This document shows, piece by piece, positions 10,975-19,718 of a stretch of 64,000 nucleotides of DNA. Below the pieces are notes generated by a model, which saw nothing but the letters and a program-made list of their open reading frames with translations, had not been told where the DNA came from and did no database searches. Within the stretch, counting starts at the first letter, position 1; every line of letters starts with the position of its first letter. The DNA comes from Chelativorans multitrophicus. GTDB taxonomy: Bacteria > Pseudomonadota > Alphaproteobacteria > Rhizobiales > Rhizobiaceae. The DNA lies in the NCBI RefSeq assembly GCF_011317445.1, contig NZ_JAAAPL010000002.1:186001-250000 (forward strand), read 5' to 3'. The translations under genes were made by a program, and so were the position numbers.

Positions 10975-12144
10975 ATGTCCACTGCTTCAATAGATACAAC
11001 CGGCGACGGCGCCGCGGCGGTCTCGATCGCGAGCCCGGTCGCCATAGCCCGGGAGCTTTTGCCGACGCTCGCCGAACGGGCGGAGCGTTTCGACGAAACC
11101 GACAGCTTCGTCGCGGAGAATTACGCACTTTTAAAGGAAGCCGGGCTGGTGGAGGCCGGCGTTCCCGCCGAGCTGGGCGGCGGCGGCGCCGATGTCGCGG
11201 AACTGGCCGAAATGCTGCGCGTCATGGCGCATGCCTGCGGCTCGACCGCGCTCGCATTTTCCATGCACACTCATCAGGTTGCGATTCCGGCCTGGCGGTG
11301 GCGTCATCAGCAGGTAGCGGCGGTGGAACCGCTATTGAAACGGGTCGCGACAGAACGGCTGATCCTGCTTTCCAGCGGCGGGTCCGACTGGATCGGCGGT
11401 TCGGGAAAGGCCGTCAAGGCCGATGGCGGTTATCGGGTGACGGCGCGCAAGGTTTTCACTTCGGGCGCGGAAGCGGGCGATATACTCATGACCGGAGCCG
11501 TCTATGAAGACGAGTACGGGGTGCAGTCCGTCATTCATTTCGGCGCTCCGATGAAGTCTTCCGAAGTGAGGGTGGTGAATACCTGGCGGACGCTCGGCAT
11601 GCGCGGCACCGGCTCACAGGACGTGGTGCTGGAGGAACTTTTCATCCCGGATGCGGGTGTCGCCTTCACGCGCAAGGCCGGGGAATGGCACCCGGTTTTC
11701 CAGATCATCGCCACGATCGCCTTCCCCCTGATCTATGCCGCCTATCTGGGCGTGGCCGAAAGCGCCCGCGATATCGCGATCGATCTTGCGAAGCGCAAGG
11801 AGCCGAGGCCCTACACCCTCGATCTTGCGGGGCGGATGGATACGTCGCTCAGGGCGGCACAGCTCGCGCATCGCTGGATGCTGGAGACGGTGGCGAAAAA
11901 TGCACCGTCGGCGGAAAGCGTCAACGAGGTGATGATCGGGCGTTCGCTCGTCGCCGAACATGCCATCCGCACGGTCGAACTGGCGCTGGAGCTTTCCGGC
12001 GGGGCAGGCTTTTACCGGCGCAACGGGCTGGAGCGGCGGTTCAGGGATATCCAGGGCGCACGGTTCCACCCGCTGCAGACGGGACCGCAGGCGCGCTATG
12101 CCGGCGCGATTGCGCTGGGCCAGCCGGTGACGCAGATCTACTGA
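10975..12144 (+). CDS. Acyl-CoA dehydrogenase-family flavoprotein
   Basis: The start at 10975 follows GGAGGAG and gives 389 residues. The three-domain acyl-CoA dehydrogenase fold is recognisable: a helical N-terminus (LLKEAGLVEAGVPAELGGGGA near 55), the beta domain with FTSGAEAGDILMTGAVYED and NTWRTLGMRGTGSQDVVLEELFIPDA (about 160-240), and a C-terminal helical domain ending in LSGGAGFYRRNGLERRFRDIQGARFHPLQTG. The usual catalytic Glu position is not obvious, so the protein may be one of the flavin-dependent monooxygenase or desulfurisation relatives. It is divergent from an HxlR regulator. The substrate is unknown. Confidence 0.9.
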   Translation: MSTASIDTTGDGAAAVSIASPVAIARELLPTLAERAERFDETDSFVAENYALLKEAGLVEAGVPAELGGGGADVAELAEMLRVMAHACGSTALAFSMHTHQVAIPAWRWRHQQVAAVEPLLKRVATERLILLSSGGSDWIGGSGKAVKADGGYRVTARKVFTSGAEAGDILMTGAVYEDEYGVQSVIHFGAPMKSSEVRVVNTWRTLGMRGTGSQDVVLEELFIPDAGVAFTRKAGEWHPVFQIIATIAFPLIYAAYLGVAESARDIAIDLAKRKEPRPYTLDLAGRMDTSLRAAQLAHRWMLETVAKNAPSAESVNEVMIGRSLVAEHAIRTVELALELSGGAGFYRRNGLERRFRDIQGARFHPLQTGPQARYAGAIALGQPVTQIY

Positions 12145-12160
12145 ACGCGACGGAAAAGGG

Positions 12161-12189
12161 GCGGGGCGCTGCCGGTCGCAGCGCCCCGC
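12161..12189 (+). terminator. Terminator-like hairpin after the acyl-CoA dehydrogenase gene
   Basis: GCGGGGCGCTGC pairs perfectly over 12 bp with GCAGCGCCCCGC around the loop CGGTC, 16 bases after the stop codon. The following ATTCTATT is only a weak T-tract. Confidence 0.65.
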
Positions 12190-12240
12190 ATTCTATTGCC
12201 CGCCGACGAAACGTCCGACGAGTCATTAGTAAGCCCTTGT

Positions 12241-12267
12241 GCTAAGTGTTTCTTGATGATACTTAGC
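12241..12267. promoter_or_regulatory. Candidate ArsR autoregulatory operator
   Basis: GCTAAGT-N13-ACTTAGC is a perfect 7-bp inverted repeat ending four bases before the ArsR start codon at 12271; the first codons add another GCTAAG half-site. A repressor bound here would block its own operon, as is usual in ArsR systems. Confidence 0.6.
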
Positions 12268-12270
12268 TTT

Positions 12271-12615
12271 ATGGCTAAGCATTCGGGACATTTGGACGGC
12301 ATTTTTCAAGCGCTTGCCGACCCTACGCGCAGGGCCGTGCTCATGCGGCTCGGCAACGGCCCGGCCAGCATCGGCGAGCTGGCAGAGCCTTTCGATATGG
12401 CGCTGCCCTCCTTCATGCGGCACATCCAGTTCCTGCAGAACAGCGGTTGGATCAACACGCGCAAGGAAGGCCGCGTGCGGATCTGCACCCTCGAAAAACA
12501 GCAGTTCGCCATTGTCGAAGATTGGCTTTCGGAGCAGCGCGCACTGTGGAACGCGCGCACCGACCGGCTCGAGCAGTTCGTGACCTCGAAACAGAACAAG
12601 GACAATTCTCGATGA
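12271..12615 (+). CDS. ArsR-family regulator paired with an SRPBCC protein
   Basis: The 114-residue protein is mostly a winged helix: GIFQALADPTRRAVLMRLGNGPASIGELAEPFDMALPSFMRHIQFLQNSGWINTRKEGRVRICTL at about residues 9-73. This is the subclass with LADPTRR...SFMRHI that is nearly always co-transcribed with an AHSA1/SRPBCC protein, as here: the next ATG overlaps this TGA (ATGA). The start at 12271 is preferred; 12256 is an in-frame alternative. No metal-site Cys is visible. It probably represses its own two-gene operon through the palindrome just upstream. The signal is unknown. Confidence 0.9.
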   Translation: MAKHSGHLDGIFQALADPTRRAVLMRLGNGPASIGELAEPFDMALPSFMRHIQFLQNSGWINTRKEGRVRICTLEKQQFAIVEDWLSEQRALWNARTDRLEQFVTSKQNKDNSR

Positions 12616-13091
12616 GCAATTCCTTCGATCCCGCTCTCGACCTGAAGATCAGCAGGATCATCAAAGCGCCGCGATCAGCGATCTGGAATGCGTGGACGGA
12701 CCCAGCGAGCTTGGAGCAATGGTGGGTGCCCGCTCCGGCCAAATGCAAGGTGGTTCAACTGGATGTGCGTCCCGGCGGATCATTCGTCACCGAAATCAGC
12801 GAAGGCGGCGGTCCCTTCGCGGCACATCTGAATGCCTGCTTCCTTGCCGCCGACGAGCTTGAGCGCATCGTCTTCACGAATGCCCTCGTAGGGGGCTGGA
12901 GACCGGCAGAGCAACCTTTCATGACGGCGATCATCACGATGCGGGATCACCCTGCCGGGACCGAATACCAGGCGCATGCGATGCATAAGAACCCAGCCGA
13001 CCGAAATATGCATGAAGAGCTGGGTTTCTATGACGGCTGGGGCACGGTTACGGAGCAACTCGCGCTAATTGCGGAGCGGCGGACGCAGTAG
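12612..13091 (+). CDS. SRPBCC (AHSA1/START-like) domain protein
   Basis: The ATG at 12612 overlaps the regulator's stop. The 159-residue product is a single SRPBCC fold: LKISRIIKAPRSAIWNAWTDPASLEQWWVPAP at about 10-41, then DVRPGGSFVTEISEGGGPF, and a long C-terminal helix region around HEELGFYDGWGTVTEQLALI. Such proteins enclose a hydrophobic cavity that binds a small ligand; the AHSA1 name does not imply an Hsp90 role in bacteria. Co-expression with an ArsR-type regulator is the standard arrangement. The ligand is not known. Confidence 0.9.
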   Translation: MSNSFDPALDLKISRIIKAPRSAIWNAWTDPASLEQWWVPAPAKCKVVQLDVRPGGSFVTEISEGGGPFAAHLNACFLAADELERIVFTNALVGGWRPAEQPFMTAIITMRDHPAGTEYQAHAMHKNPADRNMHEELGFYDGWGTVTEQLALIAERRTQ

Positions 13092-13106
13092 GAAGAGTGC
13101 GGCGTC

Positions 13107-13883
13107 TCAAGCGATGGGCTTGACCGCCTCGAACAACGCCACGTCGATCGTGTGGCTCCCGTCCGGCTCCGTTTCGTAGTGGCGCGTCGCGATCTCGGAG
13201 ACCGAGGTCTGCAGGGCGCGGATGGCCTCCACCTGGATTTTCGGCGTGTTCATGCGCTCGACCCACGACTTGAATTCGAGCCGCAGCCGGAAACGGCTGG
13301 AGGATCGGACCGGCAGGCCGGCGCGGGCAAGGGCGGCCTCCCATTCGGCGCGCGAATAATTGCGCACATGGGAACAGTCGCGCAGAAGCTCGATCGCCTG
13401 GAAGAAGGTGTCGATGATCGGGACGCCAGCGGTCACAGTATCGAGGATGATGACGCTTCCGCCGGGCTTCAGGACGCGCGCTGCCTCACGCAGGCCTGCA
13501 TCGAGATCGCGCCAGTGATGGGCGCTGAAGCGGCTCAGCACTGCATCGAAGCTGTCGGCCTCGAAAGGAAGGCTCTCGGCCACGCCGCGCGCGGTGGCTA
13601 TGTTGGCCAGCCCGCGCTCGCGGGCGGTGCGGCCCACCACCTCCAGCATCTCCGGCGACAGGTCGTAGGCGACCACCTCGCGCACCAGCGGGGCGATGTG
13701 GAAGGTGACGTGACCGCCGCCGCAGCCGAGATCCAGCACGCGGGCGCCGCTTTTGCCGGCCATCCTGGCGACCAGCGACTGCAGGTCCTCGCCCTGCGCA
13801 TGGACGGCGCTTTTCAGATAGGCTTCAGCACGCGAGCCGAATTGGCCGCCCACCAAGGCTTCATGGCTCTTGTCACCGGACAT
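13107..13883 (-). CDS. Class I SAM-dependent methyltransferase (UbiE/Methyltransf_11 type)
   Basis: The start at 13883 has GGAGAAGA upstream and gives 258 residues. SAM-binding motif I is clear (ARVLDLGCGGGHVTFHIAP at about residue 47), followed by motif II/III features (VVAYDLSPEMLEVV, then SFDAVLSRFSAHHW and AARVLKPGGSVIILDTV). The C-terminal part is a lid that usually defines the substrate. It converges with the SRPBCC gene and is divergent from a disrupted HTH regulator gene. The substrate cannot be deduced; quinone or small-molecule methylation are both possible. Confidence 0.9.
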   Translation of the reverse strand: MSGDKSHEALVGGQFGSRAEAYLKSAVHAQGEDLQSLVARMAGKSGARVLDLGCGGGHVTFHIAPLVREVVAYDLSPEMLEVVGRTARERGLANIATARGVAESLPFEADSFDAVLSRFSAHHWRDLDAGLREAARVLKPGGSVIILDTVTAGVPIIDTFFQAIELLRDCSHVRNYSRAEWEAALARAGLPVRSSSRFRLRLEFKSWVERMNTPKIQVEAIRALQTSVSEIATRHYETEPDGSHTIDVALFEAVKPIA

Positions 13884-13952
13884 GATTTCTTCTCCGCTGT
13901 TTGATGTCGCTTCAGTCATAGCAGCAGATTCACACCAGTTTCAGATGCAAAA

Positions 13953-13966
13953 TTATACTGGTATAA
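13953..13966. promoter_or_regulatory. Palindromic operator candidate in the methyltransferase/regulator intergenic region
   Basis: TTATAC-TG-GTATAA is a perfect palindrome of 6-bp arms, placed 10 bases before the broken regulator's ATG and about 70 bases from the methyltransferase start. It includes TATACT, close to a -10 hexamer, so a bound repressor would block transcription. Confidence 0.5.
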
Positions 13967-13975
13967 GCCGCTACC

Positions 13976-14791
13976 ATGATGACCGGAAGAACAGCGGAGC
14001 AGCGGCGGGAAATTGGCGATTTCGTCCGCGCGCTGAGGGAAAAGCAAAAGCCGGCGGATCTTGGGCTGGCCGCGGGCAGCCGCCGCAGGACGCCCGGCCT
14101 GCGGCGCGAGGAGGTGGCGCAGCTCTGCGGCCTCAGCGTCACCTGGTACACGTGGCTGGAGCAGGGAAGGGACATGTCGCTTTCCCCGGCGGCGCTGGCG
14201 TGATTTGCCAACGCGCTCAAGCTCGGCCGGGCGGAGCGGGCCTACCTCTTCGAGCTCTCTGGAAGGCGCGACCCGGAGCAGGGCGGCAAGGAGAAGGAGC
14301 CCATCCCGCCGGCGGTGCTTGCCACGCTGGAGAGGATCGACGCTCCTGCTTACCTGCTTGACCTCACCTGGACAGCACGCGCCTGGAACGGCGAGGCCGA
14401 ACGGCTCTTCACCGGCTGGCTTGACCGGCCGGGCGACCGAAACCTCCTGCGCTTCATCTTTCTTGAACCCCAAGCGCGCTCTTTGATTCGCGATTACGAA
14501 AACCGCGCGCGGCGTGTGGTGGCGGAGTTTCGCGCCGATGTGAGCGCGCATATGGCCGACCCCGCCGTTCGGCACCTCATCGACGATCTCCGGCGGGAAA
14601 GCCAGGATTTCCAGCGCTTCTGGAACGAGCATTGGGTGCTCGGCCGCGAGGGAGGCGAGCGGACCTTCAATCACCCGAGAGACGGTTTCCAGCGTTACGA
14701 GCAGGCGACCTTCGCGGTCTCCGGCCATCCGGATCTGAAACTGACGGTGCTGATCGGCGCTCGAGACGCTACAGCCAGCCAGGTCGCTTGA
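13976..14791 (+). pseudogene. XRE-family regulator with MmyB-like ligand domain, interrupted by one in-frame stop
   Basis: Residues 1-75 hold the HTH typical of this family (RREIGDFVRALREKQ, then RRTPGLRREEVAQLCGLSVTWYTWLEQGRDMSLSPAALA). A TGA at 14201-14203 then stops the frame. The same frame continues without any further stop to 14791 as the normal ligand-binding half (FANALKLGRAERAYLFELSGRRDP, later PAYLLDLTWTARAWNGEAERLF and a C-terminal YEQATFAVSGHPDLKLTVL). Relatives have Arg at the stop position (PAALAR), so a single CGA-to-TGA change explains it. Everything else looks intact, so the lesion is recent, a sequencing error, or a tolerated readthrough site. Confidence 0.85.
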
Positions 14792-14945
14792 AATAGACAA
14801 GTAGAACGTTGGGCAGGAAGCGAATATCAGTCCCGGAGGTGCCGAAGTACTTCCATTAATCTTTCATTCGCCGTAGACCATTATCGAAATGCCTCTATAT
14901 GCCCATGGCGCCAGGGGCCGGATCGCGAAACGGAGAAAATTGCGC

Positions 14946-15815
14946 ATGCGCTGGAGGGGCCGCCGCCAAAGCAGCAATATCGAAGATCGTCGGGGGGCCG
15001 GTGGCATGCGGCGGGGCGGACCCATCCGCTTGCCGGTCGGTGGCCGGGCTGGCGGCGGCGGGATCGGCACGATCATTATCCTCGTCATTCTCTTCTTCGG
15101 GCTGAGGGCGCTCGGCATCGACCCGCTGCAGATGCTGGAGCAGGGAACGGGACAGGTGACGACGCAGCAGGCCGGCAATGACGAAGCAAGGCAATTCGTC
15201 GGCGTGGTGCTTGCCGACACCGAGGATGTGTGGGGCCAGATCTTCCAATCGGAAGGAGCCGATTATGAGGAGCCGCCGCTTGTGCTTTTTTCAAGCCAGG
15301 TGAATTCGGCCTGCGGCTTCGCATCGGCCGCGAGCGGGCCGTTCTACTGCCCCGGAGACCGGAAGGTCTATCTCGATCTCAGCTTCTTTAACGAGCTTGC
15401 AAGGCGCTTCGATGCGGCCGGCGACTTCGCCCAGGCCTATGTGATTGCCCATGAGGTGGGGCATCATGTGCAGAACCTGACGGGCGTTTTGCCCCGCTTC
15501 AACCGTATGCGCGCCAATCTCAGCGAGGGGGAGGCCAATGCCATGTCGGTGCGCGTAGAGCTCCAGGCCGATTGTTATGCCGGGGTTTGGGCCTATCACA
15601 CCAACCAGCAGGGCCTTCTGGAACAGGGCGACATCGAGGAGGCGCTGAATGCCGCCTTTCAGATTGGCGACGACACGCTGCAAAGGCGCACCCAGGGATA
15701 TGTGGTGCCGGAGAGCTTCAATCACGGCACGTCGGAACAGCGGAGCCGGTGGTTCAGGCGCGGATTCGAAAGCGGCAATCCCACGGATTGCGATACGTTC
15801 AATGGGCCCATCTGA
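14946..15815 (+). CDS. Neutral zinc metallopeptidase family protein (YpfJ-like), membrane-anchored
   Basis: The ATG at 14946 follows GGAGA and gives 289 residues. A basic, Gly-rich N-terminus leads to one membrane segment (IGTIIILVILFFGLRALGI, about 39-57). The rest is the extracytoplasmic domain of the putative neutral zinc metallopeptidase family (PF04228): FSSQVNSACGFASAASGPFYCPGDRKVYLDLSFF, then YVIAHEVGHHVQNLTG near residue 175 with the HExxH zinc motif, then VELQADCYAGVWAY with the third ligand region. The length matches the family. The substrate and role are not established. It precedes a small DUF2937 gene on the same strand. Confidence 0.92.
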   Translation: MRWRGRRQSSNIEDRRGAGGMRRGGPIRLPVGGRAGGGGIGTIIILVILFFGLRALGIDPLQMLEQGTGQVTTQQAGNDEARQFVGVVLADTEDVWGQIFQSEGADYEEPPLVLFSSQVNSACGFASAASGPFYCPGDRKVYLDLSFFNELARRFDAAGDFAQAYVIAHEVGHHVQNLTGVLPRFNRMRANLSEGEANAMSVRVELQADCYAGVWAYHTNQQGLLEQGDIEEALNAAFQIGDDTLQRRTQGYVVPESFNHGTSEQRSRWFRRGFESGNPTDCDTFNGPI

Positions 15816-15861
15816 GTTTGTGGCGGCTGTTGATTTTGGCTGATCTTATGGGGGAATCGAA

Positions 15862-16374
15862 ATGGTGAGGCCTGGCACGATCGCCGCCGTCCTGACGTCG
15901 CTTGCCGCCGGCATGGCAACATCCCAGGCTCCCGAGTTCGCACAGCAATACAGGCAGCGGCTCGAAGGTGCACGGCAGGAGCTCACCCGGGTGGTGGGCG
16001 AGTTCGATGAGGACGCCAGCCGCAATGATCTCGATCGCCAACGGGCGCTGGCGCTCCAGGAAACGTCGCAAGAAGCCTTCATACGTGATCGTGCGCAATC
16101 CATGCGCAGGGTGATTGCGCGCGCGGAACATCTCGACCAGCAGGCGGCCAGGCTCGCTGAGCTACCACGCGTCCTCCGACCTGTCGCGGTGATCACTGAC
16201 CCGGACGGCACGGTCTTCGCGGGCACAATGCGCGATTTCGAGCCAGCCGTGCCGCTCACGAGCCATGGATTGATCTGGACCGCGGTCGGTCTTCTCCTGG
16301 GTTTCGGCTTCTTCCGCCTGATCACGTTGCCGTTTCGCAGGCGGCGCACCAAGCCGGCAGAAGCACGCCAGTAA
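15862..16374 (+). CDS. DUF2937 family membrane protein
   Basis: The 170-residue protein has an N-terminal hydrophobic stretch (residues 4-22), a long soluble helical region rich in Arg, Glu and Gln (AQQYRQRLEGARQELTRVVGEFDEDASRN onward), and a C-terminal membrane segment (HGLIWTAVGLLLGFGFFRLITLP, about 136-158) followed by a basic tail. This is the arrangement of DUF2937 proteins, whose function is unknown. It starts 46 bases after the metallopeptidase gene and may be co-transcribed with it. Confidence 0.85.
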   Translation: MVRPGTIAAVLTSLAAGMATSQAPEFAQQYRQRLEGARQELTRVVGEFDEDASRNDLDRQRALALQETSQEAFIRDRAQSMRRVIARAEHLDQQAARLAELPRVLRPVAVITDPDGTVFAGTMRDFEPAVPLTSHGLIWTAVGLLLGFGFFRLITLPFRRRRTKPAEARQ

Positions 16375-16466
16375 ATGGCAAATTCGATTCAAGTTGATCG
16401 CCTGCGCTAAGAAGCATTTAAGTACTGTCGGATAGCGTGCCCAGCGCAACGGGAAGTTGTGGGGCT

Positions 16467-18116
16467 ATGCTATCCATCAGAAGGCTTCGTTCGGCGTGTT
16501 CTGCCCTCTGCCGGGACCGCAGAGGCAATTTTGCCGTAATTCTGGCTCTGTCCGCGCTGCCGGTTTTCGGCGCTGCCGGACTCGCGGTCGACTATACCAA
16601 TATGAGCCGCACCCGATCTGAACTGCAGAATGCACTCGATGCCGCCGTGCTTGCCGTGGCCCAGCGCGGGGACAAGATCTCCGATGCGGAGGCCCGCAGC
16701 ATAGCGGCGTCCTTCCTGACGGGAAATCTCTCCTCCGCCTATAAGAACATGGCGGTGGAGCGGAACGGCACCTCGGTCAAATTGTCGGCTGAGGCAACCA
16801 TGCCGCTCAGCTTCGGCGGGCTGATCGGCCGGAAGGAGGCTACTGTCGGTGCTTCGTCGACCGCAGATATGGCCTTTGCCTATTATGAAATCGCACTGGT
16901 GCTGGATACCACCGGCTCCATGCGCGGTGGCAAGCTGCAGGCCATGAAGGAGGCCGTCAACGGGCTGATCGACGATCTCTCGTCGCGGGTGACCGATAAA
17001 GAGCGGCTTAAATTCGCGCTGGTTCCGTTTGCGTCCTTCGTGAATGTGGGGCCGCAGTTCGGGCCGGAGTTCGACAGGAACGGAAGGATTGTGCCCGGGA
17101 CCGGTGCGGACTGGCTGGATCTGCAGGGGATCAGTCCTATTTCGCAGCTGGACTTGTTGCCGGGCCTTAGCCGCTTTGAAGTTGCTCACCATCTCGGCCA
17201 GGACTGGAAGGGCTGCGTGGAGACGCGAATGCCCACAAGTAGCTCCGCCTATGACGTGGACGACGCGCCTGTCGTGGCAACGGACCGGTACAGCCTCTTC
17301 GTCCCCACCTTCGCGATCGACGAGCCGGACGGCGGCCGACTCTACGCCAACAACTATATTGCCTCCAATACATCAGCGTTCGGAAACTCGGCCGTAGCGA
17401 TAGCGCGGAGGCTGCTGAGATATGGGCTCGATGACGCTGCCCAGGCGGCTTTGACCGGCGCGACAAACCTGATCGGCCTCGATATCAGGCCGGAAAGGTG
17501 GCGGAAGGTCGAGCATGAGTACAGCGATGGAAGGGGCCCTGCCTATGGGTGTCTCTCACGGCCGATAACGCCGCTTTCAAATGACTATGCTGCCCTGAAA
17601 AGGGAGGTCTCTCGGTTCACCGCCGACGGCAACACGAATATCATGGAGGGAGTTGCCTGGGGCATGCGGGTGCTCTCGCCCCGGGAACCCTTTACCGAGG
17701 GAAAAGAGCCGGCAAGCGATGTCGAGAAGATCATGATCGTATTGACCGACGGCGCGAACAATATGGGCCTGTCAAACAACAGAAACCACGCGCTCGGCTC
17801 TTCCTATTCGAGCTTCGGCTATCTCGTGGAGGACCGTCTTACGCGCGAGCGCAGCCAGCGCCGGGTGACGGAGGAGATGAACAGGCGGACTCTTGCGGCC
17901 TGTGAAAATGCAAAGCGGGAATATACGCCCAGCAAGGAAGACGATGTCACCATTTACACAATCCGGCTCGAGGAGCCGGACGTGGCGACCGGCACACTGC
18001 TGCAGGAATGCGCGACCGGCCCCGGCTACTACTTCGATTCGCCCTCGCGTACGCAGCTCAACGCCATTTTCAAGGAAATCCGCGACGGGATTACAAAGCT
18101 GAGGCTTTCCTTCTGA
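16467..18116 (+). CDS. TadG-like pilus-assembly/von Willebrand factor A domain protein
   Basis: The ATG at 16467 gives 549 residues. The N-terminus has the TadE/TadG signature: CRDRRGNFAVILALSALPVFGAAGLAVDYTNMSRTRSELQNALDAAVLAVAQ, a type IV pilin-like hydrophobic segment at about 18-45. A large extracytoplasmic von Willebrand A domain follows, with a MIDAS-type LVLDTTGSMRGGK near residue 150 and MIVLTDGANN near 425. Such proteins are minor components of Flp/Tad pilus systems or stand-alone surface proteins. No other tad gene is nearby, so this is an isolated copy. The function is inferred from family only. Confidence 0.9.
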   Translation: MLSIRRLRSACSALCRDRRGNFAVILALSALPVFGAAGLAVDYTNMSRTRSELQNALDAAVLAVAQRGDKISDAEARSIAASFLTGNLSSAYKNMAVERNGTSVKLSAEATMPLSFGGLIGRKEATVGASSTADMAFAYYEIALVLDTTGSMRGGKLQAMKEAVNGLIDDLSSRVTDKERLKFALVPFASFVNVGPQFGPEFDRNGRIVPGTGADWLDLQGISPISQLDLLPGLSRFEVAHHLGQDWKGCVETRMPTSSSAYDVDDAPVVATDRYSLFVPTFAIDEPDGGRLYANNYIASNTSAFGNSAVAIARRLLRYGLDDAAQAALTGATNLIGLDIRPERWRKVEHEYSDGRGPAYGCLSRPITPLSNDYAALKREVSRFTADGNTNIMEGVAWGMRVLSPREPFTEGKEPASDVEKIMIVLTDGANNMGLSNNRNHALGSSYSSFGYLVEDRLTRERSQRRVTEEMNRRTLAACENAKREYTPSKEDDVTIYTIRLEEPDVATGTLLQECATGPGYYFDSPSRTQLNAIFKEIRDGITKLRLSF

Positions 18117-18187
18117 GGGACTAGGAACCCCTCTTTGCTCAAAACGGCTGGCGATGCGCTGACGCCTATCCTTTAGCCGAAACAAAA

Positions 18188-18209
18188 AAGGCGGCCCGGA
18201 GGCCGCCTT
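18188..18209 (-). terminator. Rho-independent terminator of carA
   Basis: GGCGGCC pairs with GGCCGCC around the tetraloop TCCG (minus-strand reading), extended by AA/TT, and is followed by TTTTTTG on the minus strand. It lies about 20 bases after the carA stop codon, between convergent genes. Confidence 0.85.
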
Positions 18210-18228
18210 CTTGATGAGAAGTTCGCTC

Positions 18229-19428
18229 TCAGCGCTCTGCCAGCGCCGGCTCGCCCTTCTTCTCGCGCACCAGATTGATGAATCGGCGGAAAAGGTAATG
18301 CGAGTCCTGCGGGCCGGGGGAGGCTTCCGGATGATGCTGCACCGAGAAAACCGGCCGGCCGGCGAGGCTGATGCCGCAATTGGAGCCGTCGAAAAGGGAG
18401 ACATGCGTCTCCTCCACTCCTTCCGGCAGGCTATCGCTATCGACGGCAAAGCCGTGATTCATGGACACGATTTCCACCTTGCCGGTGGTGAAATCCTTGA
18501 CGGGGTGATTGGCGCCGTGATGGCCCTGATGCATTTTGACCGTCCTGGCGCCCAGCGCCAGAGCCAACATTTGATGGCCCAGGCAAATGCCGAAAACCGG
18601 GGTCTCCGTCTTGAGCAATTCACGGATCATGGGCACGGCGTATGCGCCCGTGGCCGCAGGATCGCCGGGGCCGTTCGACAGGAACACGCCGTCAGGCCGC
18701 ATGGCCAGAATATCCTCGGCGGAAGCGGTGGCCGGCACGACGGTGACCTTTGCGCCCAGGCTGGACAGCATTCGCAGGATATTGCGCTTCACGCCGTAAT
18801 CGACGGTGACGATGTGATAGGGCGTCTCGCGGGCCTCGGCATAGCCCTCGCTCCAGACCCAGGGGGTCTCAGTCCAAGTGGACGACTGGCCGGAGGTGAC
18901 GACCTTGGCCAGATCGAGCCCTACAAGACCACCCCATTCGCTGGCTTCCTTCTTCAGCGCTTCCACATCGAAGCGCCCGTCCGGCGCGTGGGCGATAACG
19001 GCATTGGCAGCGCCTTTCTCGCGAAGGAGGGAGGTGAGCGCGCGCGTGTCGATGCCGGCAAGCGCCACGATACCGCGCCGCTTCAGCCAGCGGTCAAGAT
19101 GCTCTCCCGCGCGGTAGTTGGACGGATCGGTGACGTCGGCCTTGAAGATCGCGCCGACAGCACCGGCGCGCGCGGCGGGATTGAGATCCTCGATATCCTC
19201 GTCATTGGTGCCCACATTCCCGATATGCGGGAAGGTGAAGGTGACGATCTGGCCCGCATAGGACGGGTCGGTGAGAATCTCCTGATATCCGGTCAAGGCA
19301 GTGTTGAAGCACACCTCGCCCACCGCCGAGCCGGCCGCACCCAGGCCTCGGCCCTCGATCACCGTGCCGTCGGCCAGGACCAGAAGTGCCGTCGGCCTGG
19401 TTTCACTCCAAGGCGCGGTTGATGCCAT
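18229..19428 (-). CDS. carA: Carbamoyl-phosphate synthase small subunit (glutaminase)
   Basis: The start at 19428 has AGGAG upstream and gives 399 residues, the normal length. CarA hydrolyses glutamine and passes ammonia to CarB. The N-terminal CPSase domain is present (ALLVLADGTVIEGRGLGA, GEVCFNTALTGYQEILTDPSYAGQ). The C-terminal class I glutamine amidotransferase has the nucleophile Cys in FGICLGHQML (near residue 285) and the catalytic His/Glu in SVQHHPEASPGP (near 370). It ends at a strong terminator and is divergent from a YqeY-like gene. The large subunit lies at 5092-8580, not adjacent. Confidence 0.98.
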   Translation of the reverse strand: MASTAPWSETRPTALLVLADGTVIEGRGLGAAGSAVGEVCFNTALTGYQEILTDPSYAGQIVTFTFPHIGNVGTNDEDIEDLNPAARAGAVGAIFKADVTDPSNYRAGEHLDRWLKRRGIVALAGIDTRALTSLLREKGAANAVIAHAPDGRFDVEALKKEASEWGGLVGLDLAKVVTSGQSSTWTETPWVWSEGYAEARETPYHIVTVDYGVKRNILRMLSSLGAKVTVVPATASAEDILAMRPDGVFLSNGPGDPAATGAYAVPMIRELLKTETPVFGICLGHQMLALALGARTVKMHQGHHGANHPVKDFTTGKVEIVSMNHGFAVDSDSLPEGVEETHVSLFDGSNCGISLAGRPVFSVQHHPEASPGPQDSHYLFRRFINLVREKKGEPALAER

Positions 19429-19718
19429 GTCGCTCTCCTCATTACTCTCGCAGGGCTTGAAAAAAGGCCCGTGGCAGGCCATATGGCGCACGAAATGCCG
19501 ACTGCGACGGCTAAACCGCAACCTTCGCCCGCGCGCCACATTTAATGTCGATGCAGGCGGCGGACAATAGGAAACAGCCGGGATGCGGTCAATTGCCCAT
19601 CCAACAAGCTCGCGCGATTATTTATCGCAATTCTTCCAGCTACTTAGCCGGGAAGAAAGGGTTTGCCTCGCAAGCATGTCGGCGCTATGGTCGCGCACGC
19701 GACGGGAGATATAATGCC

